A DNA stretch of 51,443 nt from Nitrospira sp. GTDB lineage: Bacteria; Nitrospirota; Nitrospiria; Nitrospirales; Nitrospiraceae. Below are positions 1 through 7,807 of the stretch, piece by piece. The DNA lies in NCBI GenBank assembly GCA_024998645.1, contig JACOEJ010000003.1, forward strand, positions 1 through 51,443, given 5' to 3'. The notes beneath the pieces are model-generated. The model was not told the origin of the DNA. It saw only the letters and a list, made by a program, of their open reading frames with translations, and ran no database searches. A program made the position numbers and the translations under genes. Position 1 is the stretch's first letter. Each line of letters begins with the position of its first letter.

Positions 1-37
1 TTTATTTTAAGTTCCCATAATTATTCTTGGTTCCCTT

Positions 38-58
38 AATTGTTTGTTTAAAACAATT
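38..58 (-). terminator. AT-rich inverted repeat after the response-regulator gene (weak terminator candidate)
   Basis: The arms AATTGTTT (38-45) and AAACAATT (51-58) are inverted around a 5-base loop, just beyond the stop codon of the minus-strand regulator gene. The stem has almost no G or C, so it would be weak as an intrinsic terminator. Nothing else is visible in the first 60 bases. Confidence 0.22.
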
Positions 59-60
59 GT

Positions 61-732
61 TCAGGGTCGTGGGTCCAGTTCAATCAATCCTTTCCGGATT
101 GCGAGGATGGCCGCCTGGGTTCGATCATAGACTTGTAGCTTATGGAAGATGTTGCGCACATGATTTTTCACGGTTTTTTCGCTGAGGTCCAGTGCGTTTG
201 CGATCTCTTTGTTGGTCTTTCCGTCAGCCACTAACCGGAGAACCGTGATTTCACGTTCGGTGAGGTCATGTTCCACCCACCCAGGCTTTTTCCCCTTCTT
301 CTGAGCCATAAGGGAAAATTCAGCAAGAATCTTGCTAGCGACCGACGGGTGAATCAACGATTCGCCTCGGTAAATTGCGCGAATCGCCGCGACGATTTGG
401 GAAGATTCGGAATCTTTTAGAAGGTAGCCGGTGGCACCGGCACGAACAAGATCGAAAATGTACTGCTGTTCTTCGTACATCGTCAGCGCCACGATCCCGA
501 TATGAGGGAACTCTCGTTTGATTTGTCTCGTGGCTTCGACGCCCCCCATGCGAGGCATGCTGACGTCCATAAGGATGACATCGGGAACCAGGGCCTTGGC
601 CTTTTCGACGGCTTCCATTCCATCCTGGGCTTCTCCCACGATATGGAGATCTTCTTTGGTTTTGAGAATGGCGGCCAGCCCTTCTCGAACGACGCGATGG
701 TCATCGGCAATGAGGACTTTAATTTTGTCCAT
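61..732 (-). CDS. NarL/FixJ-family response regulator
   Basis: This 223-residue cytoplasmic transcription factor would be switched by phosphorylation. The N-terminal receiver domain (about 4-120) has the acidic pair D10/D11, phospho-acceptor D56 in the strand VILMD, the conserved threonine in ALTMYE and the lysine in YLLKD. The C-terminal LuxR-type helix-turn-helix (about 155-215) shows the LTERE start and the NKEIA/SEKTVKNH recognition region. It overlaps the end of the upstream kinase gene by 14 bases, which indicates a co-translated cognate pair. The target genes cannot be read from the sequence. Confidence 0.93.
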   Translation of the reverse strand: MDKIKVLIADDHRVVREGLAAILKTKEDLHIVGEAQDGMEAVEKAKALVPDVILMDVSMPRMGGVEATRQIKREFPHIGIVALTMYEEQQYIFDLVRAGATGYLLKDSESSQIVAAIRAIYRGESLIHPSVASKILAEFSLMAQKKGKKPGWVEHDLTEREITVLRLVADGKTNKEIANALDLSEKTVKNHVRNIFHKLQVYDRTQAAILAIRKGLIELDPRP

Positions 733-1828
733 GTTCGCTGGTCTCCTTATTCATGAGGGGGACTTCGACTGTGATCGTCGTGCCTCGCCCCTGCTTGGAA
801 TCGATGTGTCCCTCTCCACCGACGAGCTTGGCCCGCTCAATGATGCCTCGAATGCCAAAGTGGTCCCATTTATCAGGGTCACGCAACACGGCGTCCATAT
901 CAAAGCCGATGCCATTGTCTGAAATGGTCACGCGCAGCATCTCCAGGTTGATCTCCAATTTGATCGAGACACGATCGGCCTTCGCGTGTTTTTGGACGTT
1001 GCTCAAGGCTTCCTGAATAATCCGGAACAGGAAGATCTTCGTTCGGGGAAACAAAATCTGTTCATCCCCGGTCACGGTGAACTGCGCTTTGATGCGAGCC
1101 TGAGTTTCGTAGGACTTGAGGTAGTTGGTCAGCGCGGGAATCAGCTCCATTTTGTCATAATGGAGGGGCCGCAAATTGAAGATGACTTGCCGGGCTTCTT
1201 GGATGGCGAGTTTCAGCTGGGCCTTGCTTTCCTTGATCGTGGCGAGACTTGCTTTCGGGTTCTTGCGTACAAGTTCCTGGCATAAGTCGAGCTTGAAATT
1301 GACGCCGGCGAGACTCTGGACAAGGCCGTCATGGATTTCGCAAGCGATGCGCGTCCGTTCTTCAGTGACCGCCGCGCCGGTTTCTTTGACATACAGCCGG
1401 TAGAGAGACTGATACTTATTGAGCGTGTTCTCGATTTCTGCAGTGGCACGGATGCGCGCGCCGATGAGCTCCCACATGAACTTGGCGCTGGCTCCGCCGA
1501 TGATGGTGACGCCCATCCGGTGAAAGTCCTGCAGGAATTGCCAGACCTCAGCATCGCCGGATACATCAATAATAAGGTCAACCCGCTCCATCGCTAAAAG
1601 TTTACGATAGTCACGCGTCACGGGGATCTGGAGTTGTTTCGCGAGAGTGACACCGGGCGCTTGCGTGTTGACCTCGGCAATTCCCACGATCTGCACGAGC
1701 GGATCGTTTGCGAAAATCTCCATGAGCGCGGTTCCGCCACGCCCGGCGCCGATAATGGCGACATTGGTGGCGCCAACCTTCGACGACTTACTGCGGACTT
1801 TGGTGGAACGACGTTTCGTAGATGCCAT
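719..1828 (-). CDS. NarX/DegS-type histidine kinase with an N-terminal Rossmann-fold domain
   Basis: This is a 369-residue soluble kinase with no membrane segment. Residues about 21-125 look like a dinucleotide-binding Rossmann domain: glycine motif GAGRGG at 27-32, acidic residue E52 after the second strand, then DLIIDVSGD. A linker leads to a HisKA_3 dimerisation domain with phospho-acceptor H166 in the motif EIHDGLVQ. The HATPase domain (about 255-360) has the N box IIQEALSNVQKH, the G1 box DNGIGFD and a GIRG turn. It is translationally coupled to the NarL-type regulator downstream. The input domain suggests sensing of a nucleotide or redox cofactor, but that is inference. Confidence 0.9.
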   Translation of the reverse strand: MASTKRRSTKVRSKSSKVGATNVAIIGAGRGGTALMEIFANDPLVQIVGIAEVNTQAPGVTLAKQLQIPVTRDYRKLLAMERVDLIIDVSGDAEVWQFLQDFHRMGVTIIGGASAKFMWELIGARIRATAEIENTLNKYQSLYRLYVKETGAAVTEERTRIACEIHDGLVQSLAGVNFKLDLCQELVRKNPKASLATIKESKAQLKLAIQEARQVIFNLRPLHYDKMELIPALTNYLKSYETQARIKAQFTVTGDEQILFPRTKIFLFRIIQEALSNVQKHAKADRVSIKLEINLEMLRVTISDNGIGFDMDAVLRDPDKWDHFGIRGIIERAKLVGGEGHIDSKQGRGTTITVEVPLMNKETSEHGQN

Positions 1829-1939
1829 GGTTCTATGAACCAGTGTTGGTTACCGGGGTACAATTGATTGCTGAGCTGAAAAATCGAAGGAAGAGAGACG
1901 AAGGAGAGGAAACAGAGCGAGGGGCTGAGGAGCCCGCCG

Positions 1940-2404
1940 TCACCGCTCCCGACGCTGCTGAGCCAGGGATTTGAGTTCGTCCATGAACTGATCAATGTCC
2001 TTGAATTCGCGATAGACCGACGCGAACCGGACATAGGCAACCTGGTCGAGTTGGTGCAACTCCTTCATGACTTCTTCGCCGACGACCCGACTTTCAATTT
2101 CACTTTCGCCCATCTCCTGGATCCGCTTCTCGATGCGATCCGTGACGTCTTCGATCGTCGCCGTGCTGATGGGTCTCTTCTCACAGGCTTTCTTGAGGCC
2201 GGACAAGATTTTCGTGCGGTCGAACGATTCGCGCCGCCCGTCTTTCTTCACGACCACCGGGAGAATTTCTTCAACCCGCTCGTAGGTGGTATAGCGCCGC
2301 TTACAGCCGAGACACTCGCGGCGCCGGCGAATGACCTCGCCTTCCTTGGCCATACGCGAGTCCACCACCTTGTCTTCGAGCTCGTCGCAGAACGGACATT
2401 TCAC
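1940..2404 (-). CDS. nrdR: Transcriptional repressor NrdR
   Basis: NrdR is the nucleotide-sensing repressor of ribonucleotide reductase genes. The protein is 154 residues, the usual length. It starts with the MKCPFC zinc-ribbon half and has the second cysteine pair in [12 protein letters not shown] at about 31-42. An ATP-cone domain follows (about 49-139; [16 protein letters not shown]). It lies 30 bases downstream of glyA in the same direction, a common arrangement of nrdR in bacteria. The 110-base gap after it, before the kinase gene, shows no strong signal. No NrdR box was identified in this window. Confidence 0.96.
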   Translation of the reverse strand: MKCPFCDELEDKVVDSRMAKEGEVIRRRRECLGCKRRYTTYERVEEILPVVVKKDGRRESFDRTKILSGLKKACEKRPISTATIEDVTDRIEKRIQEMGESEIESRVVGEEVMKELHQLDQVAYVRFASVYREFKDIDQFMDELKSLAQQRRER

Positions 2405-2434
2405 TGGTGGCGACCCTGCCCTTATGCCTGTGGG

Positions 2435-3700
2435 CTAGTAGGAGTGGAAAATAGGGAAGCGGTTGCACAACGCCTTCGCTTGGGCGCGGACCTCTTCCAG
2501 AACGGCGGCATCGTGGCGGTGCTGCAGAACGCGGTCGATGAGGGCCACGATTTCTTTCATATCTGCCTCTCGCATGCCGCGCGTGGAGACGATCGGCGTG
2601 CCGAGCCGAATGCCACTGGCCACGGACGGGGGCTTTTCGTCATAGGGAACGGCATTTTTATTGACGATGATTCCTGCGGCGTCGAGCGCGGCATCGGCCT
2701 CTTTCCCCGTAATGCCCTTGTTGGTGAGGTTCACCAGGAACAGATGGGTGTCGGTTCCACCGGAGACAATCTTGTAGCCGCGGTCGACGAGCCCCTGTGC
2801 GAGGGCACGAGCATTCGCGATCACCTGCTGCTGATATCTCTTAAAGGAGGGCGACAAAGCTTCTTTGAAGGCCACGGCTTTTGCCGCGATCACATGCATC
2901 AAGGGTCCGCCCTGAAGTCCCGGGAAGATAATCTTATCGACGGCCTTGGCGTGCTCGGCTTTGCACATCACGATACCGGCACGGGGACCACGGAGGGTCT
3001 TGTGGGTGGTCGTCGTGACGAAGTCGGCGAAGGGAACCGGGCTGGGATGGAGCCCCGCTGCGATCAGTCCGGCAATATGGGCGATATCCACCATGAGATA
3101 GGCGCCGACCGATTTGGCGATCTGTTGGAAGCGAGGAAAATCGAGGACGCGGGCGTATGCACTGGCTCCGACGACGAGCATTCTCGGACGACATTCGTCC
3201 GCCAGTTTTTGTACGGCATCGTAGTCAATCGTCTCAGTCTGGCGATCCACTCCGTACGCGAAGGCCTTGAAGATCATTCCCGAGAAGCTCACCTTGCTGC
3301 CGTGAGTCAGGTGGCCGCCATGGGCGAGGTCCATCCCCAGGATGGTGTCGCCCGGCTTGAGTACCGACAGGTAGGCTGCCATGTTTGCCGATGAGCCGGA
3401 GTGTGGCTGAACGTTGACATGGTCCGCACCGAAGAGCTCTTTGGCCCGCTGAATCGCTAGTGCTTCGACGGTGTCGACATGTTCGCATCCGCCGTAGTAG
3501 CGTTTGCCGGGATAACCCTCAGCGTACTTGTTGGTCATCAAACTGCCTTGGGCAGCCAAGACAGCGGGGCTGGCAAAATTCTCCGACGCGATCAACAAGA
3601 GCTTGTCACGTTGACGGGTCTCTTCCGCTTCAATCGCGGCGTAGACATCCAGATCAGTTGATTTTAGAGCGTCTAGTGACCCGATCGCGTCGCGCATCAC
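2435..3700 (-). CDS. glyA: Serine hydroxymethyltransferase
   Basis: This PLP enzyme interconverts serine plus tetrahydrofolate with glycine plus 5,10-methylene-tetrahydrofolate, and so supplies one-carbon units. The protein is 421 residues, near the family norm. It shows the N-terminal LIASENF motif, [11 protein letters not shown], the cofactor contacts DIAHIAG and the PLP lysine K234 in [12 protein letters not shown]. Two start codons are adjacent (MM); either fits. It sits 20 bases after rplI and 30 bases before nrdR, so the three are probably one transcript. Confidence 0.97.
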   Translation of the reverse strand: MMRDAIGSLDALKSTDLDVYAAIEAEETRQRDKLLLIASENFASPAVLAAQGSLMTNKYAEGYPGKRYYGGCEHVDTVEALAIQRAKELFGADHVNVQPHSGSSANMAAYLSVLKPGDTILGMDLAHGGHLTHGSKVSFSGMIFKAFAYGVDRQTETIDYDAVQKLADECRPRMLVVGASAYARVLDFPRFQQIAKSVGAYLMVDIAHIAGLIAAGLHPSPVPFADFVTTTTHKTLRGPRAGIVMCKAEHAKAVDKIIFPGLQGGPLMHVIAAKAVAFKEALSPSFKRYQQQVIANARALAQGLVDRGYKIVSGGTDTHLFLVNLTNKGITGKEADAALDAAGIIVNKNAVPYDEKPPSVASGIRLGTPIVSTRGMREADMKEIVALIDRVLQHRHDAAVLEEVRAQAKALCNRFPIFHSY

Positions 3701-3720
3701 CCCTCCACGGTGTATCCTCG

Positions 3721-4191
3721 TTATGCTTCAGCAGCAGCTTCCTGTTCTTGCTTCTTGACCACACGGACGGTCACGGTGGCGATCACTTCTCGTGGCATCT
3801 TGATCGGGACAGTGACGGTACCCAGTTCCTTAATAGGCTGGGCCAGCTGGATCTTGCGCCGATCAATAGTAAACCCTTGTGCTGCCAAAGCTTCGGCTAA
3901 GTCTTTGGATGTCACAGACCCGAACATCTTGTCGTCTTTTCCGACCTGTGCCTCAATGGTGAGGGTGACGGCAGAAACCTTCTTGGCATGCACTTCAATT
4001 TCGAGCTTCTCTTTTTTCGCCTTCTCCGCTGCGACACGCTTCACGTGCTCGAATGCCTTGATGCTGCGGCTGTTGGCTAACACAGCTTTCTTGCGAGGCA
4101 AAAGGAAGTTTCGGGCAAACCCGTCCCGAACATCGAGCAGATCGCCGAGATGGCCGACCCCATCCATGGTTTCTTGTAAAATGACTTTCAT
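3721..4191 (-). CDS. rplI: 50S ribosomal protein L9
   Basis: L9 binds 23S rRNA at the base of the L1 stalk. The protein is 156 residues, slightly longer than usual because of an acidic, alanine-rich tail. The N-terminal signature [20 protein letters not shown] and the motif [16 protein letters not shown] are intact. A charged central helix (about 45-78) and the C-terminal domain ([13 protein letters not shown]) follow. In many bacteria rplI follows rpsF and rpsR; here it is the first gene of a run leading into glyA and nrdR, with a candidate promoter just upstream. Confidence 0.97.
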   Translation of the reverse strand: MKVILQETMDGVGHLGDLLDVRDGFARNFLLPRKKAVLANSRSIKAFEHVKRVAAEKAKKEKLEIEVHAKKVSAVTLTIEAQVGKDDKMFGSVTSKDLAEALAAQGFTIDRRKIQLAQPIKELGTVTVPIKMPREVIATVTVRVVKKQEQEAAAEA

Positions 4192-4222
4192 AGCCCTAAC
4201 TCCTTCTGTTGGAAAGGAAGTG

Positions 4223-4252
4223 AGGATACGGGGGATCAGGTTGAAAAGTCAA
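4223..4252 (-). promoter_or_regulatory. Candidate sigma-70 promoter of the rplI-glyA-nrdR run
   Basis: On the minus strand a TTGACT -35 hexamer (4247-4252) is followed by an 18-base spacer and TATCCT (4223-4228). Transcription would start about 25 bases before the rplI start codon. The hexamers are only moderately close to consensus. The rest of the 158-base divergent gap holds nothing else clear. Confidence 0.4.
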
Positions 4253-4349
4253 TTCTCTAATCATTTTTCGAGTCGCGGTGGCGGCCTGGACAGGTGCCGA
4301 GGGGCCCCTATATCATGGCCCACCGGTCGACGAGGGTGAGAGGAGCGAG

Positions 4350-5810
4350 ATGCAGTTAACAGCCAGAGCCTGTTTGGAAATGTGTGCCGCAAGCCTGGAT
4401 CGAGAGGTCCTGCAAGCGAACGACGCCGGAATGGATATTCCTATAGTGGTGACCAGGGGACGGCTGGTTCATACAGTGGGAGGCCTCCACGTATATGAAT
4501 TCACCCTCCCGGCCGGATGTCCCCTGCCAATCGATCTTCCCCTGTCCATCGTTCCTGGAGACGAAATTGAAGCCACTGAGGGGGTGGTGCTGAGTTGTCA
4601 GGATAATGTAGTGCTGGTGCAAGCGGTGGATGCCATTGGAGCCTCAGTTCCTTCCGCGACGCTCATTCCGGACCGCGCCGGGCACCTTGGTACCATCGCG
4701 ACGCGTCTGCGAGACATGATCAGCCAGGCGGATGCGTACAATCTCGGCCCGTCGGAGCGCCTGGTGCCGCTCTTGGTGTCGTCAGGTGATCTAAGCCAAG
4801 CCGCCCTCGGTTCTTCGGCGATCTTGACCACGGTGTGGCTCGAAGATCAGGCCTTGCGTCGGCAGAGGATCGCAACGCTCGTGCTTGAGCTGATTCGCGC
4901 GAACAAACGGATTTTACTTATCGGTCCGGATCATCGCTCGTCTGATGAGATGGTCGGGACGATCGCGAAAGCCATGAAAGCCAGCGGATTGACCTACAAG
5001 ACGTGGATCAGTCGCTACGAGATGAGCATCATCTCTCAAGCGAGCGGAATTTCCATCCATGAACTCGGGTTTGAAGCGCAGATGCATCAGTTTTATGCCA
5101 AGTCCAGGGCAGATAAAGCCTCGCTTCGGCGAAAGTATGACCGGTTTCGAGAACTGACTCCCCTGCTGGCCTATAAGGGGCAGAAACAGAAGGACCTGGA
5201 TGAAGTCCGTTTGTTGGAGTGGAGACTGTTAACCCAGTTGAGCGAGTTTCAGGCGAAGATCAAGGATGTCACGGCGATTCTGACGGAATACGAAAATCTC
5301 CCTCTCTGGCGCCGGATCGGTATGCAGACCGTCGGAAAAAACGTCGAATCGCTCCAGCAATATCGGGTGCTCTATGAGCAGCAGATCGGCGAACTGACCA
5401 AGGAGCTGGAGATCGCCAAGGTACGTATCGATGAATTGGTTCCTGAAGCGGCCGTCCCGAAAGATTTGCGACCGGAATTTGATGACCTCAAAGAGGCCAT
5501 CACGAAATTGGGCGGGACGAAGAAGATTCGCGAACTATTGGCGGCAGAAGAAAATACCAACCGGCAAGCCTTTATCCAGAATCGTCGGCTGGTGATCTCA
5601 ACGCCAGCGCGAATTGCCAGTGACCCGCTGTTTTCCCGCGTGCGTTTCGATGTGCTCATCGTCGAGGACGCAACGCAGATCGATGCGACCATGTTGCTGG
5701 CGGCTGCGGGGTTGGTGCGTGAGCGCATTGTGCTCAGCGGGGATCCTCGCAATCTTGTCGCACGTGAAGGCTGGGCAATCCCCGGAATCGAATCCCCGGC
5801 TGTTTTTTGA
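4350..5810 (+). CDS. Degenerate superfamily I helicase-like protein without Walker A
   Basis: The chosen ATG (4350) has a purine-rich GAGAGGAGCGAG leader; an upstream GTG at 4278 is less likely. The 486-residue product has an N-terminal beta-rich domain (about 25-120) like that before the motor of Upf1/Dna2-type SF1 helicases. Where GxxGTGKT is expected it reads WLEDQALRR (about 163-171), followed by a helicase-like motif Ia segment, KRILLIGPDHRS. A coiled-coil-rich insert spans about 255-400. Late motifs are LIVEDATQ (436-443) in place of a DEAx box and LSGDPRNL in place of GDxxQL. The protein stops there, so the second RecA-like domain is missing. A nucleic-acid-binding or structural role without ATPase activity is inferred. 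Confidence 0.75.
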   Translation: MQLTARACLEMCAASLDREVLQANDAGMDIPIVVTRGRLVHTVGGLHVYEFTLPAGCPLPIDLPLSIVPGDEIEATEGVVLSCQDNVVLVQAVDAIGASVPSATLIPDRAGHLGTIATRLRDMISQADAYNLGPSERLVPLLVSSGDLSQAALGSSAILTTVWLEDQALRRQRIATLVLELIRANKRILLIGPDHRSSDEMVGTIAKAMKASGLTYKTWISRYEMSIISQASGISIHELGFEAQMHQFYAKSRADKASLRRKYDRFRELTPLLAYKGQKQKDLDEVRLLEWRLLTQLSEFQAKIKDVTAILTEYENLPLWRRIGMQTVGKNVESLQQYRVLYEQQIGELTKELEIAKVRIDELVPEAAVPKDLRPEFDDLKEAITKLGGTKKIRELLAAEENTNRQAFIQNRRLVISTPARIASDPLFSRVRFDVLIVEDATQIDATMLLAAAGLVRERIVLSGDPRNLVAREGWAIPGIESPAVF

Positions 5811-5876
5811 GGCTGTGCACATGGTTGCTTGACGCCGGTAGCGTGAATTCAGGATAATCCCCCCTCGACCCTTCTT

Positions 5877-5962
5877 GCCGAAGTGGTGGAATGGCAGACA
5901 CACTGGTTTCAGGTACCAGCGACCGCAAGGTCATGCGGGTTCAACTCCCGCCTTCGGCACCA
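5877..5962 (+). tRNA. tRNA-Leu (anticodon CAG)
   Basis: Acceptor arms GCCGAAG (5877-5883) and CTTCGGC (5952-5958) pair perfectly. They are followed by discriminator A and an encoded CCA (5960-5962). The anticodon stem CTGGT/ACCAG encloses the loop TTCAGGT, giving anticodon CAG. The T arm is GCGGG TTCAACT CCCGC. The long variable arm expected for a class II tRNA is present. It lies between the helicase-like gene and the DCC-family gene, with no integrase nearby. Confidence 0.95.
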
Positions 5963-5993
5963 CACCCCCTCCAGGATTAATTCCCACTGTTGG

Positions 5994-6395
5994 CTAATGT
6001 TTCAAGTTGCAGGCGCCTGCCGGGCAGGAATTCGAGCGACCGGTGAGTCGGAGGCGGTTTCGTGCAAACCATGCGTACGCTCGCAAGACCATCGGCTCGA
6101 GAAGAGAAAGACGGCTTAGCCTCGCAAGCATTCCAAGGCCGACAGCCTCCCACATAGCCCGGAACACCTCGACGCCGCTGATCACTCTCCCGTCAGCCCA
6201 ACGGGCATGAATGATTCTGCCCAGCTCTGCAGGGGAAACGTCGATGGATGCCGCGTCATAGTCAACCGCCGAGAAGTCGTTGAATTCCAGTTGTCGTTGC
6301 TGGTCCATTCGTTTCATTAACGCAATCTCGCGTGCGCAGATGGGACAGGCTCCGTCGAAAAAGACTGTGAGCGGGTAGGGTCCCATCTGCCCCAT
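5994..6395 (-). CDS. DCC-family thiol-disulfide oxidoreductase-like protein (DUF393)
   Basis: This is a small soluble protein of 133 residues. The family signature is at the N-terminus: [12 protein letters not shown], with a CxxC pair at C17/C20 after a short beta-strand. Two further cysteines lie close to the C-terminus (SCPAGACN). DUF393 proteins are thioredoxin-like and presumed redox-active; no substrate is established. The ATG has an AAGGA ribosome site. The gene begins 9 bases after the MerR-type gene on the same strand, so the two are very probably one operon and this protein should share its autoregulation. Confidence 0.85.
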   Translation of the reverse strand: MGQMGPYPLTVFFDGACPICAREIALMKRMDQQRQLEFNDFSAVDYDAASIDVSPAELGRIIHARWADGRVISGVEVFRAMWEAVGLGMLARLSRLSLLEPMVLRAYAWFARNRLRLTGRSNSCPAGACNLKH

Positions 6396-6404
6396 TCCTT
6401 ATTA

Positions 6405-7322
6405 CTAGGTTCGGGATAAGGACTGCCGCGTCAATCGATCCAGCATCATATCCAGTTCGGCGAAGCTCTCCACGATCTCGATATGTGCCTTCTCAAAGAG
6501 GTCCCGCATGTCCAGCGCGCCATTTCCGCCGACGGCCACGCGCGAGGCCGGAGCCACTTCGCGCGTGAGGTGTTCGACTAGCTCCGTGGCTTTGTCATCG
6601 GACTGAGCGAGGGGAAATGAAATGAGCGTCAGATCGGGTTTCACCGTGCGGCAGAGATTGGCAAGGGACGCAATGGGCACATTGGCGCCCAGGTAGTAGA
6701 CACGGCAGCCGCGAACGCGACATCGATAGGCGACCGCCAGTGCGGCGATGTCGTGTTCTTCCCCTGGGGGGCACGCGACGACGACCTTGGCACCGAATTC
6801 TGCCACCGGCAGCTGATTCATCGCTGAGAAAATCTTTTGTTGGATTTGCTTCGTCACGTAGTGTTCGATGGCGATGTTCACGTGACCGTCGTGCCAGAGC
6901 CGACCGACCTGTTCCTGCAGCGGAAGCAGGATTCCGTGCAGTGCTTCCTCAAAAGGAACAACGGCGACAGCACCGTTCAAGCGCTTTTCGAAGGTGACGC
7001 GATCGAAGGGATCTAGTGTTGAGAGTAACTCACGAAGCAATCGACCGAACGTATTATCGACGAACGACACTTGAGGCGCACTGGCTCGCGCTCTTCCCAA
7101 TAATTCTTCGCGACCCAACTTCGATAGCTCTCCGATTGAACCTCCTGCGTCGAGCTGCTCTTTGAGATATCTCAGTAACGCGACATCTTCGTCAGAATAA
7201 TTGCGGTATCGATTAGCTCCCCTGGTCGGTTTTAAGAGGTCAAACCGACGCTCCCATACCCGTATGACATCTTTTGAGAGCCCGGTGAGTTTTGCAACTC
7301 TATGAATTCTATGAGTATTCAT
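6405..7322 (-). CDS. MerR-family regulator with a cobalamin-binding domain (CarH/LitR type)
   Basis: This 305-residue repressor-type regulator is a likely light sensor. Residues 1-75 form a MerR winged helix (HRVAKLTGLSKDVIRVWERR, NRYRNYSDEDV). Residues about 90-175 form the helical bundle with the CarH/LitR signature W143-x9-E153-H154 (W..IEH), which in known members surrounds adenosylcobalamin. Residues about 178-300 form the B12-binding Rossmann domain, with PPGEEH (H190, the expected lower axial cobalt ligand) and the YLGANVP turn. All key cofactor residues are present, so coenzyme-B12 photoreception is likely. It is divergent from the large photolyase/lipid gene run and probably autoregulated. 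Confidence 0.92.
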   Translation of the reverse strand: MNTHRIHRVAKLTGLSKDVIRVWERRFDLLKPTRGANRYRNYSDEDVALLRYLKEQLDAGGSIGELSKLGREELLGRARASAPQVSFVDNTFGRLLRELLSTLDPFDRVTFEKRLNGAVAVVPFEEALHGILLPLQEQVGRLWHDGHVNIAIEHYVTKQIQQKIFSAMNQLPVAEFGAKVVVACPPGEEHDIAALAVAYRCRVRGCRVYYLGANVPIASLANLCRTVKPDLTLISFPLAQSDDKATELVEHLTREVAPASRVAVGGNGALDMRDLFEKAHIEIVESFAELDMMLDRLTRQSLSRT

Positions 7323-7334
7323 AATGTTGAAGAT

Positions 7335-7363
7335 ATTATATTTTAATGTCCAATGTTTGTCAA
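7335..7363 (-). promoter_or_regulatory. Consensus sigma-70 promoter of the MerR/CarH-like gene
   Basis: On the minus strand TTGACA (7358-7363), a 17-base spacer and TATAAT (7335-7340) form a perfect consensus promoter just upstream of the regulator's ATG at 7322. The spacer contains ACATTGGACA one base after the -35 hexamer. A bound repressor would therefore block RNA polymerase, consistent with autorepression. The transcript leader would be very short (about 5-10 bases). Confidence 0.85.
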
Positions 7364-7440
7364 ATAAATTAATTTAAAACACTTGACACATTGGACAAGA
7401 TGGTTTATACATTAGACATAGTTGTTACAAACATTGAACA
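7347..7440. repeat. Four-copy operator-like element (ACATTGGACA type) in the divergent promoter region
   Basis: One copy is inverted (7347-7356). Three are in plus orientation: 7388-7397 (ACATTGGACA), 7409-7418 (ACATTAGACA) and 7431-7440 (ACATTGAACA). Starts are 41, 21 and 22 bases apart, close to whole helical turns. Two copies sit inside the spacers of the two divergent promoters; the others cover the plus -10/start region and the early transcript. They are the best candidate binding sites for the adjacent MerR/CarH-like protein, which by family knowledge binds direct repeats as a tetramer in the dark. Confidence 0.75.
7383..7411 (+). promoter_or_regulatory. Near-consensus sigma-70 promoter of the light/stress gene run
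   Basis: TTGACA (7383-7388), a 17-base spacer and TATACA (7406-7411) form a strong promoter reading into the zinc-ribbon gene at 7460 and the genes behind it. One operator-like element begins at the last base of the -35 hexamer and another overlaps the -10. The leader ends in GGAGGTGATC, an almost perfect anti-16S ribosome site just before the ATG. Confidence 0.85.
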
Positions 7441-7459
7441 GCAACCTACGGAGGTGATC

Positions 7460-7753
7460 ATGGCAACAGCAGCGGGAGCAAGGGTGAGTCAGCTGGAATC
7501 GCGAGCAGTGTTTTCTGCGGCCAATAATCGATCAACGTGCAGCCGATGCGGCGGACTCATGGTGAATGACTTCTGCATGGATCTCCTGAATAGCACCGGC
7601 GAGCTCGAGTTTGACGCAAAGCGTTGTGTGCAATGTGGGGCAGTTGTCGATCCTGTCATCCTTCACAATCGACAGCTCCGGCAGGACATGCTGACCATTC
7701 GAAGTGTCCCGAGGCCGGTTGCAAATAACTTTGAGGCGAAGGGTCTATATTAG
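7460..7753 (+). CDS. Small zinc-ribbon protein, first of two paralogues
   Basis: The ATG at 7460 follows a very strong ribosome site (GGAGGTGATC); an earlier frame opening inside the promoter is not used. The protein is 97 residues. Two CxxC knuckles, CSRCGG and CVQCGA, are separated by about 26 residues and followed by the conserved tail VVDPVILHNRQ. It probably binds one zinc. No DNA-binding domain or enzyme motif is visible. As the first gene behind the operator-controlled promoter it should be the most strongly induced member. A paralogue lies at 11556-11882. Confidence 0.85.
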   Translation: MATAAGARVSQLESRAVFSAANNRSTCSRCGGLMVNDFCMDLLNSTGELEFDAKRCVQCGAVVDPVILHNRQLRQDMLTIRSVPRPVANNFEAKGLY

Positions 7754-7807
7754 TTCGTTGTACCAACCAGGGGTGTTCCTGGTGTTTCCAAACCAAGGAG
7801 GTTTCTC

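Noticed and set aside
2051..3394. Open frame of 447 codons antisense to glyA and nrdR
   Set aside because: Both strands cannot encode conserved proteins here; glyA and nrdR have diagnostic motifs and this frame has none.
5877..5962. tRNA-Leu as an integration site for a mobile island
   Set aside because: No integrase, no duplicated tRNA 3' end and no phage or conjugation genes are visible on either side.
7388..7440. CRISPR-like or satellite repeats because of regular 10-bp copies
   Set aside because: There are only three direct copies, with degenerate bases, lying exactly on promoter elements. A regulator binding site explains them better.
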